Below, piece by piece: positions 11,339-21,813 of a stretch of 64,000 bases of DNA; positions within the stretch are counted from its first letter, which is position 1; the number at the start of each line of letters is the position of its first letter. Origin of the DNA: Prolixibacteraceae bacterium. Its GTDB lineage: Bacteria > Bacteroidota > Bacteroidia > Bacteroidales > Prolixibacteraceae. A model generated the notes under the pieces. It saw only the letters and a program-made list of their open reading frames with translations. It had not been told where the DNA came from and did no database searches. The stretch is taken from positions 1-64,000 of the forward strand of contig JARKOX010000128.1 of NCBI GenBank assembly GCA_029975525.1. Direction: 5' to 3'. The position numbers were made by a program, and so were the translations under genes.

Positions 11339-12217
11339 ATGAAAGAGACTGTTTACTCCATTAAAGATCTGGAACTGCTATCGGGGATTAAAGCACACAC
11401 CATCCGTATCTGGGAGAAGCGTTACGGGGTTTTTTCGCCCGACCGGACCGAAACCAACATCCGTTTGTACAGCGACAACGATCTGCGCAAACTACTCAAC
11501 ATCACCCTGCTCCTCAAACACGGGTTTCGTATCTCCACGATTTCGCAGTGGGACGAAGAAAAGGTCTGCGCCATGATTGTTTCGCTGGAGAAAAAGAGCG
11601 AAAAGAACCCCGATTACCTGGAGCGGCTCACCATATACATGATCAATTTTGACACCGTTGCCTTTTCCGGGCTCATCGACGAGATCATCCGGAAGCATGG
11701 ATTTGAGGAGGCGGTCAGCGATGTTTTTTTCCCGTTTTTCAACAAAATCGGGACCTACTGGCAGGTCGGCTCCATTTTTCCGGCGCAGGAGCATTACGTC
11801 TCCAATGTGTTCCGGCAGAAACTGATTGCCGAAATCGACCAGCTGGGGCCCGGAACCCCGCAACAGGAGACGATCCTTTTTTTCCTTCACGAAAAAGAGC
11901 AGCACGAGCTGAGCCTGCTCTTCTACAGCTACCTGGCCAAAAAACACGGCCTGCAGGTTTACTACCTGGGGCAGCGTGTGCCGTTTGACGACCTGAGAAA
12001 ACTGGGACACCTGCCGGCAATTAAATATCTTTTCACCGCCTTCATCAATTCGATTGAAGCCGACGAGCTGGAGGATTACCTGCGTGCCCTGAAGAACGCC
12101 TTCCCGGGCCGGAAATTTTTTCTGACCGGCCGGCAACTCCAACAGCACAATCCTCACCTGCCGCGAGGTTTTAAGGTGATTGAAACCTGGAAGGATTTCT
12201 GTAAATATTTCGGATAA
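11339..12217 (+). CDS. MerR-family regulator with C-terminal B12-binding-like domain (CarH/LitR-like)
   Basis: N-terminal MerR HTH (YSIKDLELLSGIKAHTIRIWEKRYG); W-x9-EH (WQVGSIFPAQEH) and ExH (EQHELS) motifs. Confidence 0.8.
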   Translation: MKETVYSIKDLELLSGIKAHTIRIWEKRYGVFSPDRTETNIRLYSDNDLRKLLNITLLLKHGFRISTISQWDEEKVCAMIVSLEKKSEKNPDYLERLTIYMINFDTVAFSGLIDEIIRKHGFEEAVSDVFFPFFNKIGTYWQVGSIFPAQEHYVSNVFRQKLIAEIDQLGPGTPQQETILFFLHEKEQHELSLLFYSYLAKKHGLQVYYLGQRVPFDDLRKLGHLPAIKYLFTAFINSIEADELEDYLRALKNAFPGRKFFLTGRQLQQHNPHLPRGFKVIETWKDFCKYFG

Positions 12218-12235
12218 GATACCGCCGCTGGCAGA

Positions 12236-13018
12236 TCAGATAAAAAGAGTCCCGATACTGTAAGTAACCGCCGTGCCGCCAATCTGCACCCGGTCGCCGG
12301 CCAGGCGGCAAAAGAGCGAGCCGCCCCGTTGCGAAACCTGCCGGGCAACCAGCGCCTCTTTCCCGAGCCGTCGGGCCCAATACGGAATGAGCGCTGTGTG
12401 CGCCGAGCCGGTCACCGGATCTTCGGCAACTCCCACTGCCGGAGCAAAAAACCGGGAGACAAAATCGGCCTCCACCCCCGGCGCCGTCACAATAATACCC
12501 CGGTAGGGCAGTTTCCCCAGTCTGGCAAAATCAGGGGCCATCTTCTGAATCTCTTTTTCATCTTCAAAAACCACCATCAAATCTTCGCCTCCCCGCCAGC
12601 AGCCAAGCGGTTTTTGGCCAAGCGCCCGGGCCACTCCTTCCGGAATCTCCACCGGTTCCACGCAGGCCACCGGAAAGTCGAGAAAAAGCAGATGGCTTTC
12701 ACGGCTCACCGTCAGCAAGCCGCTGCGCGACTGAAACTGCAGTTTGCCGCCCTGAAAACCCAAATGGCTAAAAAGGACGTGCGCCGTTGCCAACGTAGCG
12801 TGTCCGCAAAGATTAACCTCGGTTTTCGGGGTAAACCAACGCAGGTGAAACCCCTCCTCTTCCGGAATAAAAAAGGCCGTCTCCGACAAGTTATTCTCCA
12901 TCGCAATATTTTGCAGGAGGTTGTCCGGAAGCCACTCCGTAAGCGGGATAACAGCAGCGGGATTTCCGCGGAAAAGGGTTCCCGCAAAAGCATCCACTTG
13001 AAAGATTGACAATTCCAT
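12236..13018 (-). CDS. PhzF family isomerase/epimerase
   Basis: 260 aa; FQVDAFAGTLFRGNPAAVIPL, EDPVTGSAHTAL. Confidence 0.92.
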   Translation of the reverse strand: MELSIFQVDAFAGTLFRGNPAAVIPLTEWLPDNLLQNIAMENNLSETAFFIPEEEGFHLRWFTPKTEVNLCGHATLATAHVLFSHLGFQGGKLQFQSRSGLLTVSRESHLLFLDFPVACVEPVEIPEGVARALGQKPLGCWRGGEDLMVVFEDEKEIQKMAPDFARLGKLPYRGIIVTAPGVEADFVSRFFAPAVGVAEDPVTGSAHTALIPYWARRLGKEALVARQVSQRGGSLFCRLAGDRVQIGGTAVTYSIGTLFI

Positions 13019-13046
13019 TTTCTACAGATAATCTTTTTGACGACAG

Positions 13047-15530
13047 TTAAAAGTTGACAGACAGTTTCAGGTTTATTTTCCGGCCGGTGAGGTAGTTGGG
13101 AACGGCAAACATATCGCCGTAGCTGCTCGACACCCAAAAATAAGATATGGTATTGTTGATATTCAGCAGGTTAAATATTTCGAGGCTGATCCACATATCT
13201 TTGATCAGGCTGAGGTGGCGGTTTGACAGCGGATTGTTTTCGCTGACAAGCACCTTTGAAAAGCCCAGGTCAACCCGTCGGTAGGGTGGCATCCGGAACA
13301 CATCCTGCCACCGTTCGGAGTTGGGCGGGCCGGCTGGCAGCCGGGCCCCGTAAAAGGCGCCCAGGTGCATTTTGTAGGTGGGATTGCCCGGCAGGTAATC
13401 CTGAAAAAAGAGGCTGAAGTTCATCCACTGGTCGGTGGGGCGCGGAATGTAACCATGCCCGTCGTTGAGCACATCTTCTTTGGTTTGCATAAACGACAGG
13501 CTGGCCCACGACTGGATCCCGCTCACAAATTCGCCGTTGATCTTCATATCAAGGCCGGTGGCGTAACCTTTCGATTCCTGGTCGGAAAGATAGCGGATCC
13601 GCACATTGTCGACCTGGTAAGGCACCAGACGGGTCATGTGTTTGTAGTAGGCTTCCGAAGTAAAGCGAAAAGGACGGTTCCAGGCGGTGAAAATGTAATC
13701 GGTGCCGGCCACCACCTGAAACGAACGCTGTGCCCGGGCATGGTAATTGATTTCGCCCGAGCGGTTGCGCAGCTCCTTGAAAAACGGCGGCTGGTGGTAC
13801 ATCCCCAACGAGAGTTTAAAGGCCATATTTTGCTCCCACTCCGGAAAATAGCTCAGGTTCACCCGCGGACTGATCACCAGTTCCCGGTTAAAATCCCAGT
13901 AGTGCGCGCGGATTCCGCCGGTCAGGTAGAGATCGCCGCGGCTGGACAAAACCTGCCAGGTATCCTGCAGGTAGCCGGTAATCCGGTTGGTCGAAAGTTT
14001 GGCTTTTCCGTTGGCCGTGTACCAGAGCCGCACCTCGCTGTCGGAATAGGGCAGCGAATAGCCGGTTGAGTCGCGGTAGATCCATTCGTTGATGCGGTCG
14101 TCGATATTTTCGTGCTGCAACTGGATGCCCCAGTTCAGCAGGTGGTTTTCCGAGTTCCAGGCGCCGCGGTGGGCGATGCTCGTCACCTTTGCCTTCAGGT
14201 AGTTGCGGGCATGATTCAGAAAGGTCCCTACCCCCAGGTTCAAAACGCTGTCGCCAAACTCTTCCGACGACATATTACGCTCCAGCTCATTCAGGTAGTA
14301 CTGTCCCATGATGTCGTAAGTCTCTTTTTCTGAGGCATAATAAGCCGAAGCGATAAACTTCAGGTTCAGGTTTGAATTGGGATGGTAATTGGCGCTCAGG
14401 GCGCCGAGGTAAGTTGAAAAGTCGTCCACTTCGTTGCCGTCAAAATAGATTTTGGTGTTGAGCGGGGTGGTCCAGGTTCCGAAGGTGGTTTCGCGGGTTT
14501 GTGGGACAAAATGGTAACGGTTTTGGGCAATATTTCCCAGGAAAGAGAGGTCGAATTTTCCGGAAGGCTGCCAAGTGATAAACGACTGCAGGTCCACAAA
14601 GCGGGGATCGTACTCCCCTTTTTCGTCGAGGCTGCCCAGCAGGTAACGGTTGGTTTTATAACGAATTCCGGTGATATGCGACAATTTGCCTTTCAACGCC
14701 AGGTCTTCCACATGGGCCGTAACTCCCAGCAGGCTGGCCGAAGCCGATCCCCGGAGCTCGGTCGGACGCCGGTATTTGATATCGAGTACGCTCGACATCT
14801 TGTCGCCATATTTGGCGCTAAATCCGCCGGCGGAAAATTCGATCGACGAAACCAGGTCGCTGTTGACAAAGCTGAGCCCCTCCTGCTGGCCTGAACGGAT
14901 CAGAAACGGGCGGTAAATCTCAATGTCGTTCACATACACCAGGTTTTCGTCGAAATTGCCGCCCCGCACCGAATATTGCGAGCTGAGTTCGTTATTCGAC
15001 GAAACCCCCGGCAGGGTTTTGATCAGCGCCTCTACCCCACCCGACGAAGCTCCCGGCAGCGAGCTGACCAGCTTCGGGTCGATACGCACAGCGGTGCCGC
15101 CGTTTTTGCGGGTTTCGGTCACCTGCACCTCGGCCAGTTTCTGGTCGGTAGTCGCCAGCACCACGTTGAAGGAGATCCGCTCTTCGGGGCCGGCATTGAA
15201 CCTCTTTTCGACAGGGGCGTAACCAACCGAAGAAAAAACCACCGTTATTTCGCGCCGCGCCGGAATACGCAGCAGGTATTCGCCTTTGCGGTTGGTGACG
15301 GTTCCCACGGGAAAATCGCGCAGCGAAACGCTGACCAGCTCAAGCGGACTGCCGTCTTCACCGGTTACTTTACCGCTGAGGGTGGCGTTGTTGCTCTGGC
15401 CGGCCGCTCTCATCCCGGCGCCCCACATCAAAAAAAACAGAAATAAGGTAAAGGCTTTTTTCACCTGTTTGCTTTTTAGAAAATTACTGAATCTCCCTTC
15501 CGCCTCCGTGCAATCCTGTCCAACGGTCAA
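13047..15530 (-). CDS. TonB-dependent outer membrane receptor with carboxypeptidase-like regulatory domain
   Basis: 827 aa; SGKVTGEDGSPLELVSVSLRD, plug domain, beta-barrel ending in LSVNF; true start uncertain (VKKAFTLFLFF...). Confidence 0.85.
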   Translation of the reverse strand: MTVGQDCTEAEGRFSNFLKSKQVKKAFTLFLFFLMWGAGMRAAGQSNNATLSGKVTGEDGSPLELVSVSLRDFPVGTVTNRKGEYLLRIPARREITVVFSSVGYAPVEKRFNAGPEERISFNVVLATTDQKLAEVQVTETRKNGGTAVRIDPKLVSSLPGASSGGVEALIKTLPGVSSNNELSSQYSVRGGNFDENLVYVNDIEIYRPFLIRSGQQEGLSFVNSDLVSSIEFSAGGFSAKYGDKMSSVLDIKYRRPTELRGSASASLLGVTAHVEDLALKGKLSHITGIRYKTNRYLLGSLDEKGEYDPRFVDLQSFITWQPSGKFDLSFLGNIAQNRYHFVPQTRETTFGTWTTPLNTKIYFDGNEVDDFSTYLGALSANYHPNSNLNLKFIASAYYASEKETYDIMGQYYLNELERNMSSEEFGDSVLNLGVGTFLNHARNYLKAKVTSIAHRGAWNSENHLLNWGIQLQHENIDDRINEWIYRDSTGYSLPYSDSEVRLWYTANGKAKLSTNRITGYLQDTWQVLSSRGDLYLTGGIRAHYWDFNRELVISPRVNLSYFPEWEQNMAFKLSLGMYHQPPFFKELRNRSGEINYHARAQRSFQVVAGTDYIFTAWNRPFRFTSEAYYKHMTRLVPYQVDNVRIRYLSDQESKGYATGLDMKINGEFVSGIQSWASLSFMQTKEDVLNDGHGYIPRPTDQWMNFSLFFQDYLPGNPTYKMHLGAFYGARLPAGPPNSERWQDVFRMPPYRRVDLGFSKVLVSENNPLSNRHLSLIKDMWISLEIFNLLNINNTISYFWVSSSYGDMFAVPNYLTGRKINLKLSVNF

Positions 15531-15755
15531 CGTTGTGACAGTGAGCCGGCGGCGCAGGCGTTCACCTGTTGTTTACGGAAGCTCCCCACTTCGCCGGCGC
15601 AAATCTAAAAACACCTCTTCAATAAACCATTATTCCGGCCATATATTGTTCATACAGCAGGGAAAATCACCGCAGCAGGTTGTTTTTCTGCGGTTTTTAA
15701 TGTAAAATCAAACTTTGAAAAAAATCAAATCATCAATAAACTTAACACTGAAATT

Positions 15756-16619
15756 ATGAGGAAACATTGCCTGTCCGTCCTGTTTTTGTTTCTGCCGGCC
15801 CTGCTTTGGGCCCAGTCAGGAAAAGTGTTCGACAACCTGTCGCTGAGCAGTAAAATCCTGCAATCGGAACGCAAATTTGCCATCTACCTTCCTCCCGATT
15901 ATGAAAGTTCGCAGCGCAGTTACCCGGTTTTATACCTGCTGCACGGCGCCGGCGACGACCAGACCGGCTGGGTGCAGTTCGGCGAGGTGTTGCATATCGC
16001 CGATAACGCCATCCGCCAGGGAACTGCCACGCCCATGATTATCGTGATGCCGGATGCCAACACCGGACGCCGCGGCTATTTTAACGACATGAAAGGGGAA
16101 TGGCGGTACGAAGATTTTTTCTTTGAAGAGTTGATGCCTTACGTGGAACAGACTTTCCGCATTAAAAAAGAGAAACGTTACCGGGCAGTGGCAGGCCTTT
16201 CGATGGGCGGCGAAGGAACTTTTGTTTATGCCCTGCGCCACCCCGAACTCTTTTCATCGGCCTGTCCGCTGAGCGCCGCCACCGGCCCGCTCTCGATGGA
16301 CGACATGAAGAATTACCTGCAGCGGCGCGGACTTGCCGATGCTTCGCCTGCCGAAATGGAAGCGTACTACAAACGGCACAGCGTGCTGGAACTGATCAGC
16401 GCCATGCCCAATGACCAGAAGAGGGCTGTCCGTTGGTATATCGACTGCGGCGACGACGACTTTTTGTATGAAGGAAATTCACTGGTTCACATTGCCATGC
16501 GCAAGAAGGAGATCCCGCATGAGTTCCGCATCCGCGACGGCGGCCACACCTGGAGCTACTGGCGCACGTCGCTGCCGGCCGTCCTCTCCTTTGTGTCAGA
16601 TGCTTTCCATCAATACTGA
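15756..16619 (+). CDS. Secreted esterase (alpha/beta hydrolase, esterase D/XynZ-like)
   Basis: YLLHGAGDDQTGWVQFG, AVAGLSMGGEGTF nucleophile elbow. Confidence 0.85.
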   Translation: MRKHCLSVLFLFLPALLWAQSGKVFDNLSLSSKILQSERKFAIYLPPDYESSQRSYPVLYLLHGAGDDQTGWVQFGEVLHIADNAIRQGTATPMIIVMPDANTGRRGYFNDMKGEWRYEDFFFEELMPYVEQTFRIKKEKRYRAVAGLSMGGEGTFVYALRHPELFSSACPLSAATGPLSMDDMKNYLQRRGLADASPAEMEAYYKRHSVLELISAMPNDQKRAVRWYIDCGDDDFLYEGNSLVHIAMRKKEIPHEFRIRDGGHTWSYWRTSLPAVLSFVSDAFHQY

Positions 16620-16641
16620 TTGTTATCCCCCCGGATAAACC

Positions 16642-16675
16642 AAAAGGCTGTTCGCACAAATCCGAACAGCCTTTT
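16642..16675. terminator. Bidirectional terminator
   Basis: AAAAGGCTGTTCG...CGAACAGCCTTTT between convergent genes. Confidence 0.85.
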
Positions 16676-16705
16676 GTCTTTCCTACCGGAACCAGCTCCA
16701 ACGTA

Positions 16706-19027
16706 TTAAATCTGCTGCAGCTCTCCGTTGAGGATCATTTCACGATTTGCCGGCAGTTCAAACTCCCTGACCTTTCCGTTGTAAAATATTTTCAGCGGTT
16801 TACCCAGCAGCGATTTGACTTTTGTCTTCACCAGCCGTCCATTTTCCCAATAAAGGTCCACTTCGAAGCCGCCGCGGGCACGCAAGCCGGTGATTTTTCC
16901 CGACGGCCAGCCCGGAGGCAGCGCCGGCAGCAGCTGTAGCACCTGGTTGTGACTTTGCAGAAGGGCTTCGGCAATTCCGGCAGTGGCGCCGAAATTTCCA
17001 TCAATCTGGAAAGGCGGATGGTTGTCGAACAGGTTGGGCAGCGTCGATTTGGCCAGCAACGCCTGGAAGTTCTCTTCCACTTTGGCGCCATCTTTCAGCC
17101 GTGCAAAAAAGTTGATGATCCAGGCGCGACTCCAGCCGGTGTGCCCGCCTCCGTGCGACAGGCGGTAGTCGATCACCTTCCGGGATGCTTCCATCCATTT
17201 CGGATCGGCCGGGTTGGTGAACTCCTCGCCCGGGTGCAGGGCATACAAATGCGAAATGTGGCGGTGTCCCGGCTCCCATTCGGGCAACTCCTCCGACCAC
17301 TCCAGAATCCGGCTGTCGGAGCCGATTTGCGAAGGCGTCAGCTGCGTCAGCAGGGTCCGCAGGGTATCGGAAAAGGCCTGGTCCTGCCCGGTAATTTCGC
17401 TGGTACGGATACAATTATTAAAAAGCTCCCGGATGATCTGGTGGTCCATTGCCGGCCCCATACAAACCGTCCCGCGTTTGCCGGTTTTGGTGATAAAACC
17501 GTTTTCGGGCGAGATACTCGGACCGGAGACCAGCAATCCGGTTTCCGGATTTGGGGTCAGATAATCGACAAAGAAGAGCGCCGCCTCTTTTAAAACGGGA
17601 TACGCTCTTTTTTCCAGGAAAACCGTGTCGCCGGTGTATTCAAAATGTTCCCAGAAATGGTCGGAACACCAGGCGGCGCCCAGGGGCCACAATCCCCAGC
17701 CGGTGCGACCAATCACGTCGGTAAATTTCCAGGCGTCGGTGGTGTGGTGGGCGGTAAACCCCCGGCATCCGTAAGTTTCACGGGCGGTTTTCTGTCCGGA
17801 GGGGACCAGCTTCTCCACAAAATCGAAAAAGGGCTGGTGCAGCTCCGAAAGGTTGGTAACCTCGGCCGGCCAGTAGTTCATCTGGATATTGATATTGATG
17901 TGGTAGTCGGCATTCCACGGCGGCGCCAGCGTGCCGTCCCAGATTCCCTGCAGGTTGGCAGGCAGTCCGCCCGGTCGCGAGGAGCTGATGAGCAGGTAGC
18001 GTCCAAACTGAAAGTAGAGCTCGGCCAGGTGCGTGTCGGCGCCCCCGGCTTTGACCTGTTCGAGACGCTGGTCGGTCGGGAGATTGAGTGTGTCGGGACC
18101 GCCAATTGCCAGTTCCACCCGTTTAAAGAGGGAGCGGTAGTCCTGTTCGTGGGCCTGTTTCAGCTTGTTGAATCCCAGTGTGGCGGCGCGGGAGAGGTCG
18201 TCACCGGCTTTCAACACCGGGTCGTCGCCCCAGTAATCGGTTCTTCCGGCCACCAGCAGTAAAACTTCGTCGGCATCCTTCACAATCAGCGAGGTGTCGG
18301 CAGCGACCCTGGTTCCGCCTTTTGCCACCATTTGCACCATCCCCGAAAAGTAGGTGCCCATTCCCTGGCATTCGGCAAAGCCGTACATCTCAAGCCGGTT
18401 GTCGTTTACCTCAACCGCCTCGGCATCGCCCGGACGGTTCAGCCAGGTTTCCAGTGATATTTTATTTTTTTCGGAAGCCGAAATACGGATGGCCAGCACC
18501 TGGTCGGGGAAGGAGGAGAAAACTTCGCGGGTGTAGGTTACGCCCGCTTTGGTGAACGAGGTGGTGGCCACGGCACGGTTCAGATCGAGGCTGCGCCGGT
18601 AGTTTTCAGCGCCCTCCATCCCGTCCATCCGGATAAAAAGATCGCCCAGCGTTTGGTAGGTATGCATACCGCCGTCGAGGTGCAGTCCCATGATCTTTTC
18701 CTGGGCCATCTTCTCGGCCTCTTCATATTTCTTTTCAAAAAGCAGCTGGCGCACTTTGCCAAGATGCTGCAAGGCCTCGGGGTTGGCGCGCGGAATCGGG
18801 CCACCCGACCAGAGCGACTCTTCATTCAACTGGATTCGCTCCTGTTCCACGCCGCCAAAAACCATCGCTCCCAGCCGGCCATTTCCCACCGGCAGCGCTT
18901 CGACCCACCGGGTGGCCGGCTGGCGGTACCAGAGTTCAAGGGCGCGTTCGGTTTTTCCGGAATCGGGCTGACAGGAGAAAAAAGTTATGACTGCTAAAAA
19001 GCTTAGAAAAAAAGTTCGGTTATTCAT
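16706..19027 (-). CDS. Glycoside hydrolase family 95-like (alpha-L-fucosidase type)
   Basis: 773 aa; WYRQPATRWVEALPVGNGRLGAMVFGGVEQERIQLNEESLWSGGP is characteristic of GH95. Confidence 0.88.
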   Translation of the reverse strand: MNNRTFFLSFLAVITFFSCQPDSGKTERALELWYRQPATRWVEALPVGNGRLGAMVFGGVEQERIQLNEESLWSGGPIPRANPEALQHLGKVRQLLFEKKYEEAEKMAQEKIMGLHLDGGMHTYQTLGDLFIRMDGMEGAENYRRSLDLNRAVATTSFTKAGVTYTREVFSSFPDQVLAIRISASEKNKISLETWLNRPGDAEAVEVNDNRLEMYGFAECQGMGTYFSGMVQMVAKGGTRVAADTSLIVKDADEVLLLVAGRTDYWGDDPVLKAGDDLSRAATLGFNKLKQAHEQDYRSLFKRVELAIGGPDTLNLPTDQRLEQVKAGGADTHLAELYFQFGRYLLISSSRPGGLPANLQGIWDGTLAPPWNADYHININIQMNYWPAEVTNLSELHQPFFDFVEKLVPSGQKTARETYGCRGFTAHHTTDAWKFTDVIGRTGWGLWPLGAAWCSDHFWEHFEYTGDTVFLEKRAYPVLKEAALFFVDYLTPNPETGLLVSGPSISPENGFITKTGKRGTVCMGPAMDHQIIRELFNNCIRTSEITGQDQAFSDTLRTLLTQLTPSQIGSDSRILEWSEELPEWEPGHRHISHLYALHPGEEFTNPADPKWMEASRKVIDYRLSHGGGHTGWSRAWIINFFARLKDGAKVEENFQALLAKSTLPNLFDNHPPFQIDGNFGATAGIAEALLQSHNQVLQLLPALPPGWPSGKITGLRARGGFEVDLYWENGRLVKTKVKSLLGKPLKIFYNGKVREFELPANREMILNGELQQI

Positions 19028-19141
19028 ATAAGTTCAGATTCAATTTCACGGGTTAAAATAACCAATCTGTTCCGGATGAAAAAGAAATCGGCCGGAAAAA
19101 AAGCTAAGGCTGAGCGGCCGGCTGACGCCAGCCAGAAGCGG

Positions 19142-20047
19142 TTATTTAAAACAGCTCAGGAATTTGCGGGGCACGGGAGTTTCAAAACGCATCTCCTTGC
19201 CTGTTACCGGATGCCGGAACGCCAGGATCATGGCATGCAGCCCCACCCTTCCGATCGGATTTTGCGTCGATCCGTACTTTTTGTCCCCAACAATGCAGTG
19301 TCCGATGTCGCTCAAATGGACGCGGATCTGGTTTTTGCGGCCACTTTCCAGGGTTACCTTCAGCAGTGAAAACCGGTCGTTGGTTTTAAGGGTTTTGTAA
19401 CGGGTGACGGCCGGTTTTCCGTCGCCGGGTTCCTGACTCGAATAGACCATCATCGCTTTGTTCTCCCGGAGCCATGAAGAGATAACTCCTTCGGGCTGCT
19501 TTACCGTTCCTTCGGTCAGCGCGGCGTAACTGCGCTCGATGATAACCGAATACCACGCCTCCTGCAGCATTTTCTGCACTTTGGCGCTTTTGGCAAACAT
19601 CATCAATCCCGAGGTTTCGCGGTCGAGCCGGTGAACCACAAAAATTTTTCCGCCCGGATTTTTGGTTTTCACATGGTCGCGCAGCATGCTGTAGGCCGTA
19701 AAGGTTTCCTTGTCGTCGGTAGCGACCGAAAGAACCCCAGCGTGTTTGTCGATTACAATCAGGTCGCGGTCTTCGTAAACCACGGTGATTCCGCGGTAGG
19801 TTTTGGGTTTGGGGATTTTGAAACGGCTGATGGTCACCTGCTGGCCGGGGCGAAGCGGATGGTTAAACTGGCTGATGATTTCATCATCGACCAAGACCTG
19901 CCGGTCGCGCAGCAGTGTTTTGATGTTGTCGCGGTTTTTGTGCGGCATCTGCTTCAGCAGAAACTCCATCAACGCAGCGCTTTCTGCCACCCGGAAAGTG
20001 GTCTCGGCTTTCCGGGGCGTATTTCTTTTTTCGGGTTTATTTACCAT
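19142..20047 (-). CDS. RluA family pseudouridine synthase (S4 domain)
   Basis: 301 aa; VVHRLDRETSGLMMFAKSA. Confidence 0.93.
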   Translation of the reverse strand: MVNKPEKRNTPRKAETTFRVAESAALMEFLLKQMPHKNRDNIKTLLRDRQVLVDDEIISQFNHPLRPGQQVTISRFKIPKPKTYRGITVVYEDRDLIVIDKHAGVLSVATDDKETFTAYSMLRDHVKTKNPGGKIFVVHRLDRETSGLMMFAKSAKVQKMLQEAWYSVIIERSYAALTEGTVKQPEGVISSWLRENKAMMVYSSQEPGDGKPAVTRYKTLKTNDRFSLLKVTLESGRKNQIRVHLSDIGHCIVGDKKYGSTQNPIGRVGLHAMILAFRHPVTGKEMRFETPVPRKFLSCFK

Positions 20048-20059
20048 TTAATATACGAA

Positions 20060-20254
20060 TTAACCGATTATCTCTTTGACGCGGCCAACCAGTCCGTTGG
20101 TCAGCCTGACCTTGATTCCGTGCGGGTGCTGGGGAGAGTTGGTCAGGATATCCCGGACAATCCCTTCGGTGAGCTTCCCGGTGCGCTGATCTTCTTTCAG
20201 CACCACACGAACCGCCAACCCGATTTTTATCTCCTTGCGCAATGTTCCTTTCAT
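20060..20254 (-). CDS. YwbE family protein
   Basis: 64 aa; LKEDQRTGKLTEGIVRDILTNSPQHPHGIKVRL. Confidence 0.85.
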   Translation of the reverse strand: MKGTLRKEIKIGLAVRVVLKEDQRTGKLTEGIVRDILTNSPQHPHGIKVRLTNGLVGRVKEIIG

Positions 20255-20507
20255 GCCGCAAATGTATCGTATTTTTCGGGGTTGAAGAGCCAGATTGGGG
20301 GATAGGTCACCAAATAATCATTTTTTTGGAAAAATAAAATAGCCGCCATAATTTATTTTGAATAAAATCATTATCATTGCGCAAGAATTGAGTCATTGAT
20401 TTCAGAACGTCATTTTTTTCAACTTTCCGTTCATTGTGTAAGTGAAGTTTTGCCCGCCTGGTTTCAACCTCATTAACTTATTTAAAATCACTTAATTTTT
20501 AGTTTTA

Positions 20508-20906
20508 ATGAACATTTACATTTCAAACTTAAGCTACGATGTCAACGACGCCGACTTAAGAGAGTTATTTGAAGAGTACGGAGCAGTATCTTCAGCACGC
20601 GTGATTACAGACAAATTTTCGGGCCGGTCAAGAGGATTCGGATTTGTTGAAATGGACAACGACGAAGAAGCACAAAAAGCGATTGAGGAATTGAACCAAG
20701 CAGAATATGATGGCAAAACCATCAGCGTTTCTGTAGCCAAACCCAGAGAAGAGCGCCCGGAAAGAAGGCCTTACTCAGGTGGTGGCGATCGTCGTGGCGG
20801 CAGCTTCCACGGAGGCGAACGCCGTAGCGGCGGTGATTTCCGCGGTGGCGACCGTCGTGGTGGCAGCGGTGGCGGATTCAATTCCGGCAGAGGAAACAGG
20901 TACTAA
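20508..20906 (+). CDS. RRM RNA-binding protein with RGG-rich tail
   Basis: RNP motifs MNIYISNLSY and SRGFGFVEM; C-terminal GGGDRRGG...RGNRY. Confidence 0.93.
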   Translation: MNIYISNLSYDVNDADLRELFEEYGAVSSARVITDKFSGRSRGFGFVEMDNDEEAQKAIEELNQAEYDGKTISVSVAKPREERPERRPYSGGGDRRGGSFHGGERRSGGDFRGGDRRGGSGGGFNSGRGNRY

Positions 20907-20922
20907 TAACTATCTGAATATA

Positions 20923-20951
20923 AAAAAGGCATCCGAGGATGCCTTTTTTTG
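20923..20951. terminator. Rho-independent terminator
   Basis: AAAAAAGGCATCCGAGGATGCCTTTTTTT. Confidence 0.9.
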
Positions 20952-20975
20952 TGTCTGCTATTTGACGAATCGAAC

Positions 20976-21743
20976 TTAATTAATCCGTTTACCTGCCCAG
21001 TTAATGGCTGCGGCGATGTGTTCCACAATCTTCGGATCGCGGAAAGATTCGTGCGTGTGGCCAAAACCGGTATAAAAACTGCGGGCCCCTTTAACTTCAT
21101 GCCACCAAACCAGCGGGTGATCGCCCATCTTCCAGTCGTTGTTGCTGAATTTTTTAACCGACGATTCATCGAGGCTCATCAACACGTTAACCTTTGAACG
21201 GGGATTTTCCTTGAAGGTGTACCATTCATCGAAGGTGGTGTAGGTTTTCATCCCTTCAAAAGGTTTCATGGCCGGATGGTTGGTGTTTTCGATGATGACG
21301 GTAGCCTCCTGTGCCGGCGGATGGGTTTTGAAGAATCCTCCGTTCAGTTCGCCATACCAGGGCCACTCGTATTCGCAGTCGGCCGAGGCGTGCACCCCGA
21401 CAAACCCTTTCCCCGATCCGATAAATCTTTCGAATGCCTTTTGCTGGGCATCGTCAAGCACATCCTGCGTGGGATTCAGAAAAACGGCCACGTCGAAGTT
21501 TTTCAGCAGTTCATCGGTAAAGAGCGAAGCATCTTCCGTGCAGGTGAGCACCCAGGTCTGCGCCTTGCTGAGGTCGTAAAGCATTTTTACGCCCGAACTG
21601 ATCGACTCGTGCCGGAATCCTTTGGTCTTTGAAAAAACCAGCACATTCAGCGGCTTTTGTTCTTTTTCCTTCGGTTTCTCCTGTGCTTGCCCGGCAACAG
21701 CCGAAAACAGCACCGTGAGAGCAATCAAAATGGTTTGTTTCAT
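20976..21743 (-). CDS. ThuA domain-containing protein
   Basis: NVLVFSKTKGFRHESI, GVHASADCEYEWPWYGEL; start set at internal MKQTILIAL signal peptide. Confidence 0.9.
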   Translation of the reverse strand: MKQTILIALTVLFSAVAGQAQEKPKEKEQKPLNVLVFSKTKGFRHESISSGVKMLYDLSKAQTWVLTCTEDASLFTDELLKNFDVAVFLNPTQDVLDDAQQKAFERFIGSGKGFVGVHASADCEYEWPWYGELNGGFFKTHPPAQEATVIIENTNHPAMKPFEGMKTYTTFDEWYTFKENPRSKVNVLMSLDESSVKKFSNNDWKMGDHPLVWWHEVKGARSFYTGFGHTHESFRDPKIVEHIAAAINWAGKRIN

Positions 21744-21813
21744 CTGATAACGATTTAGGTTATTTTCTACAATGTTAGCAAAAAACCGACAATCCTCCTC
21801 CGGCTGCTTCCCG

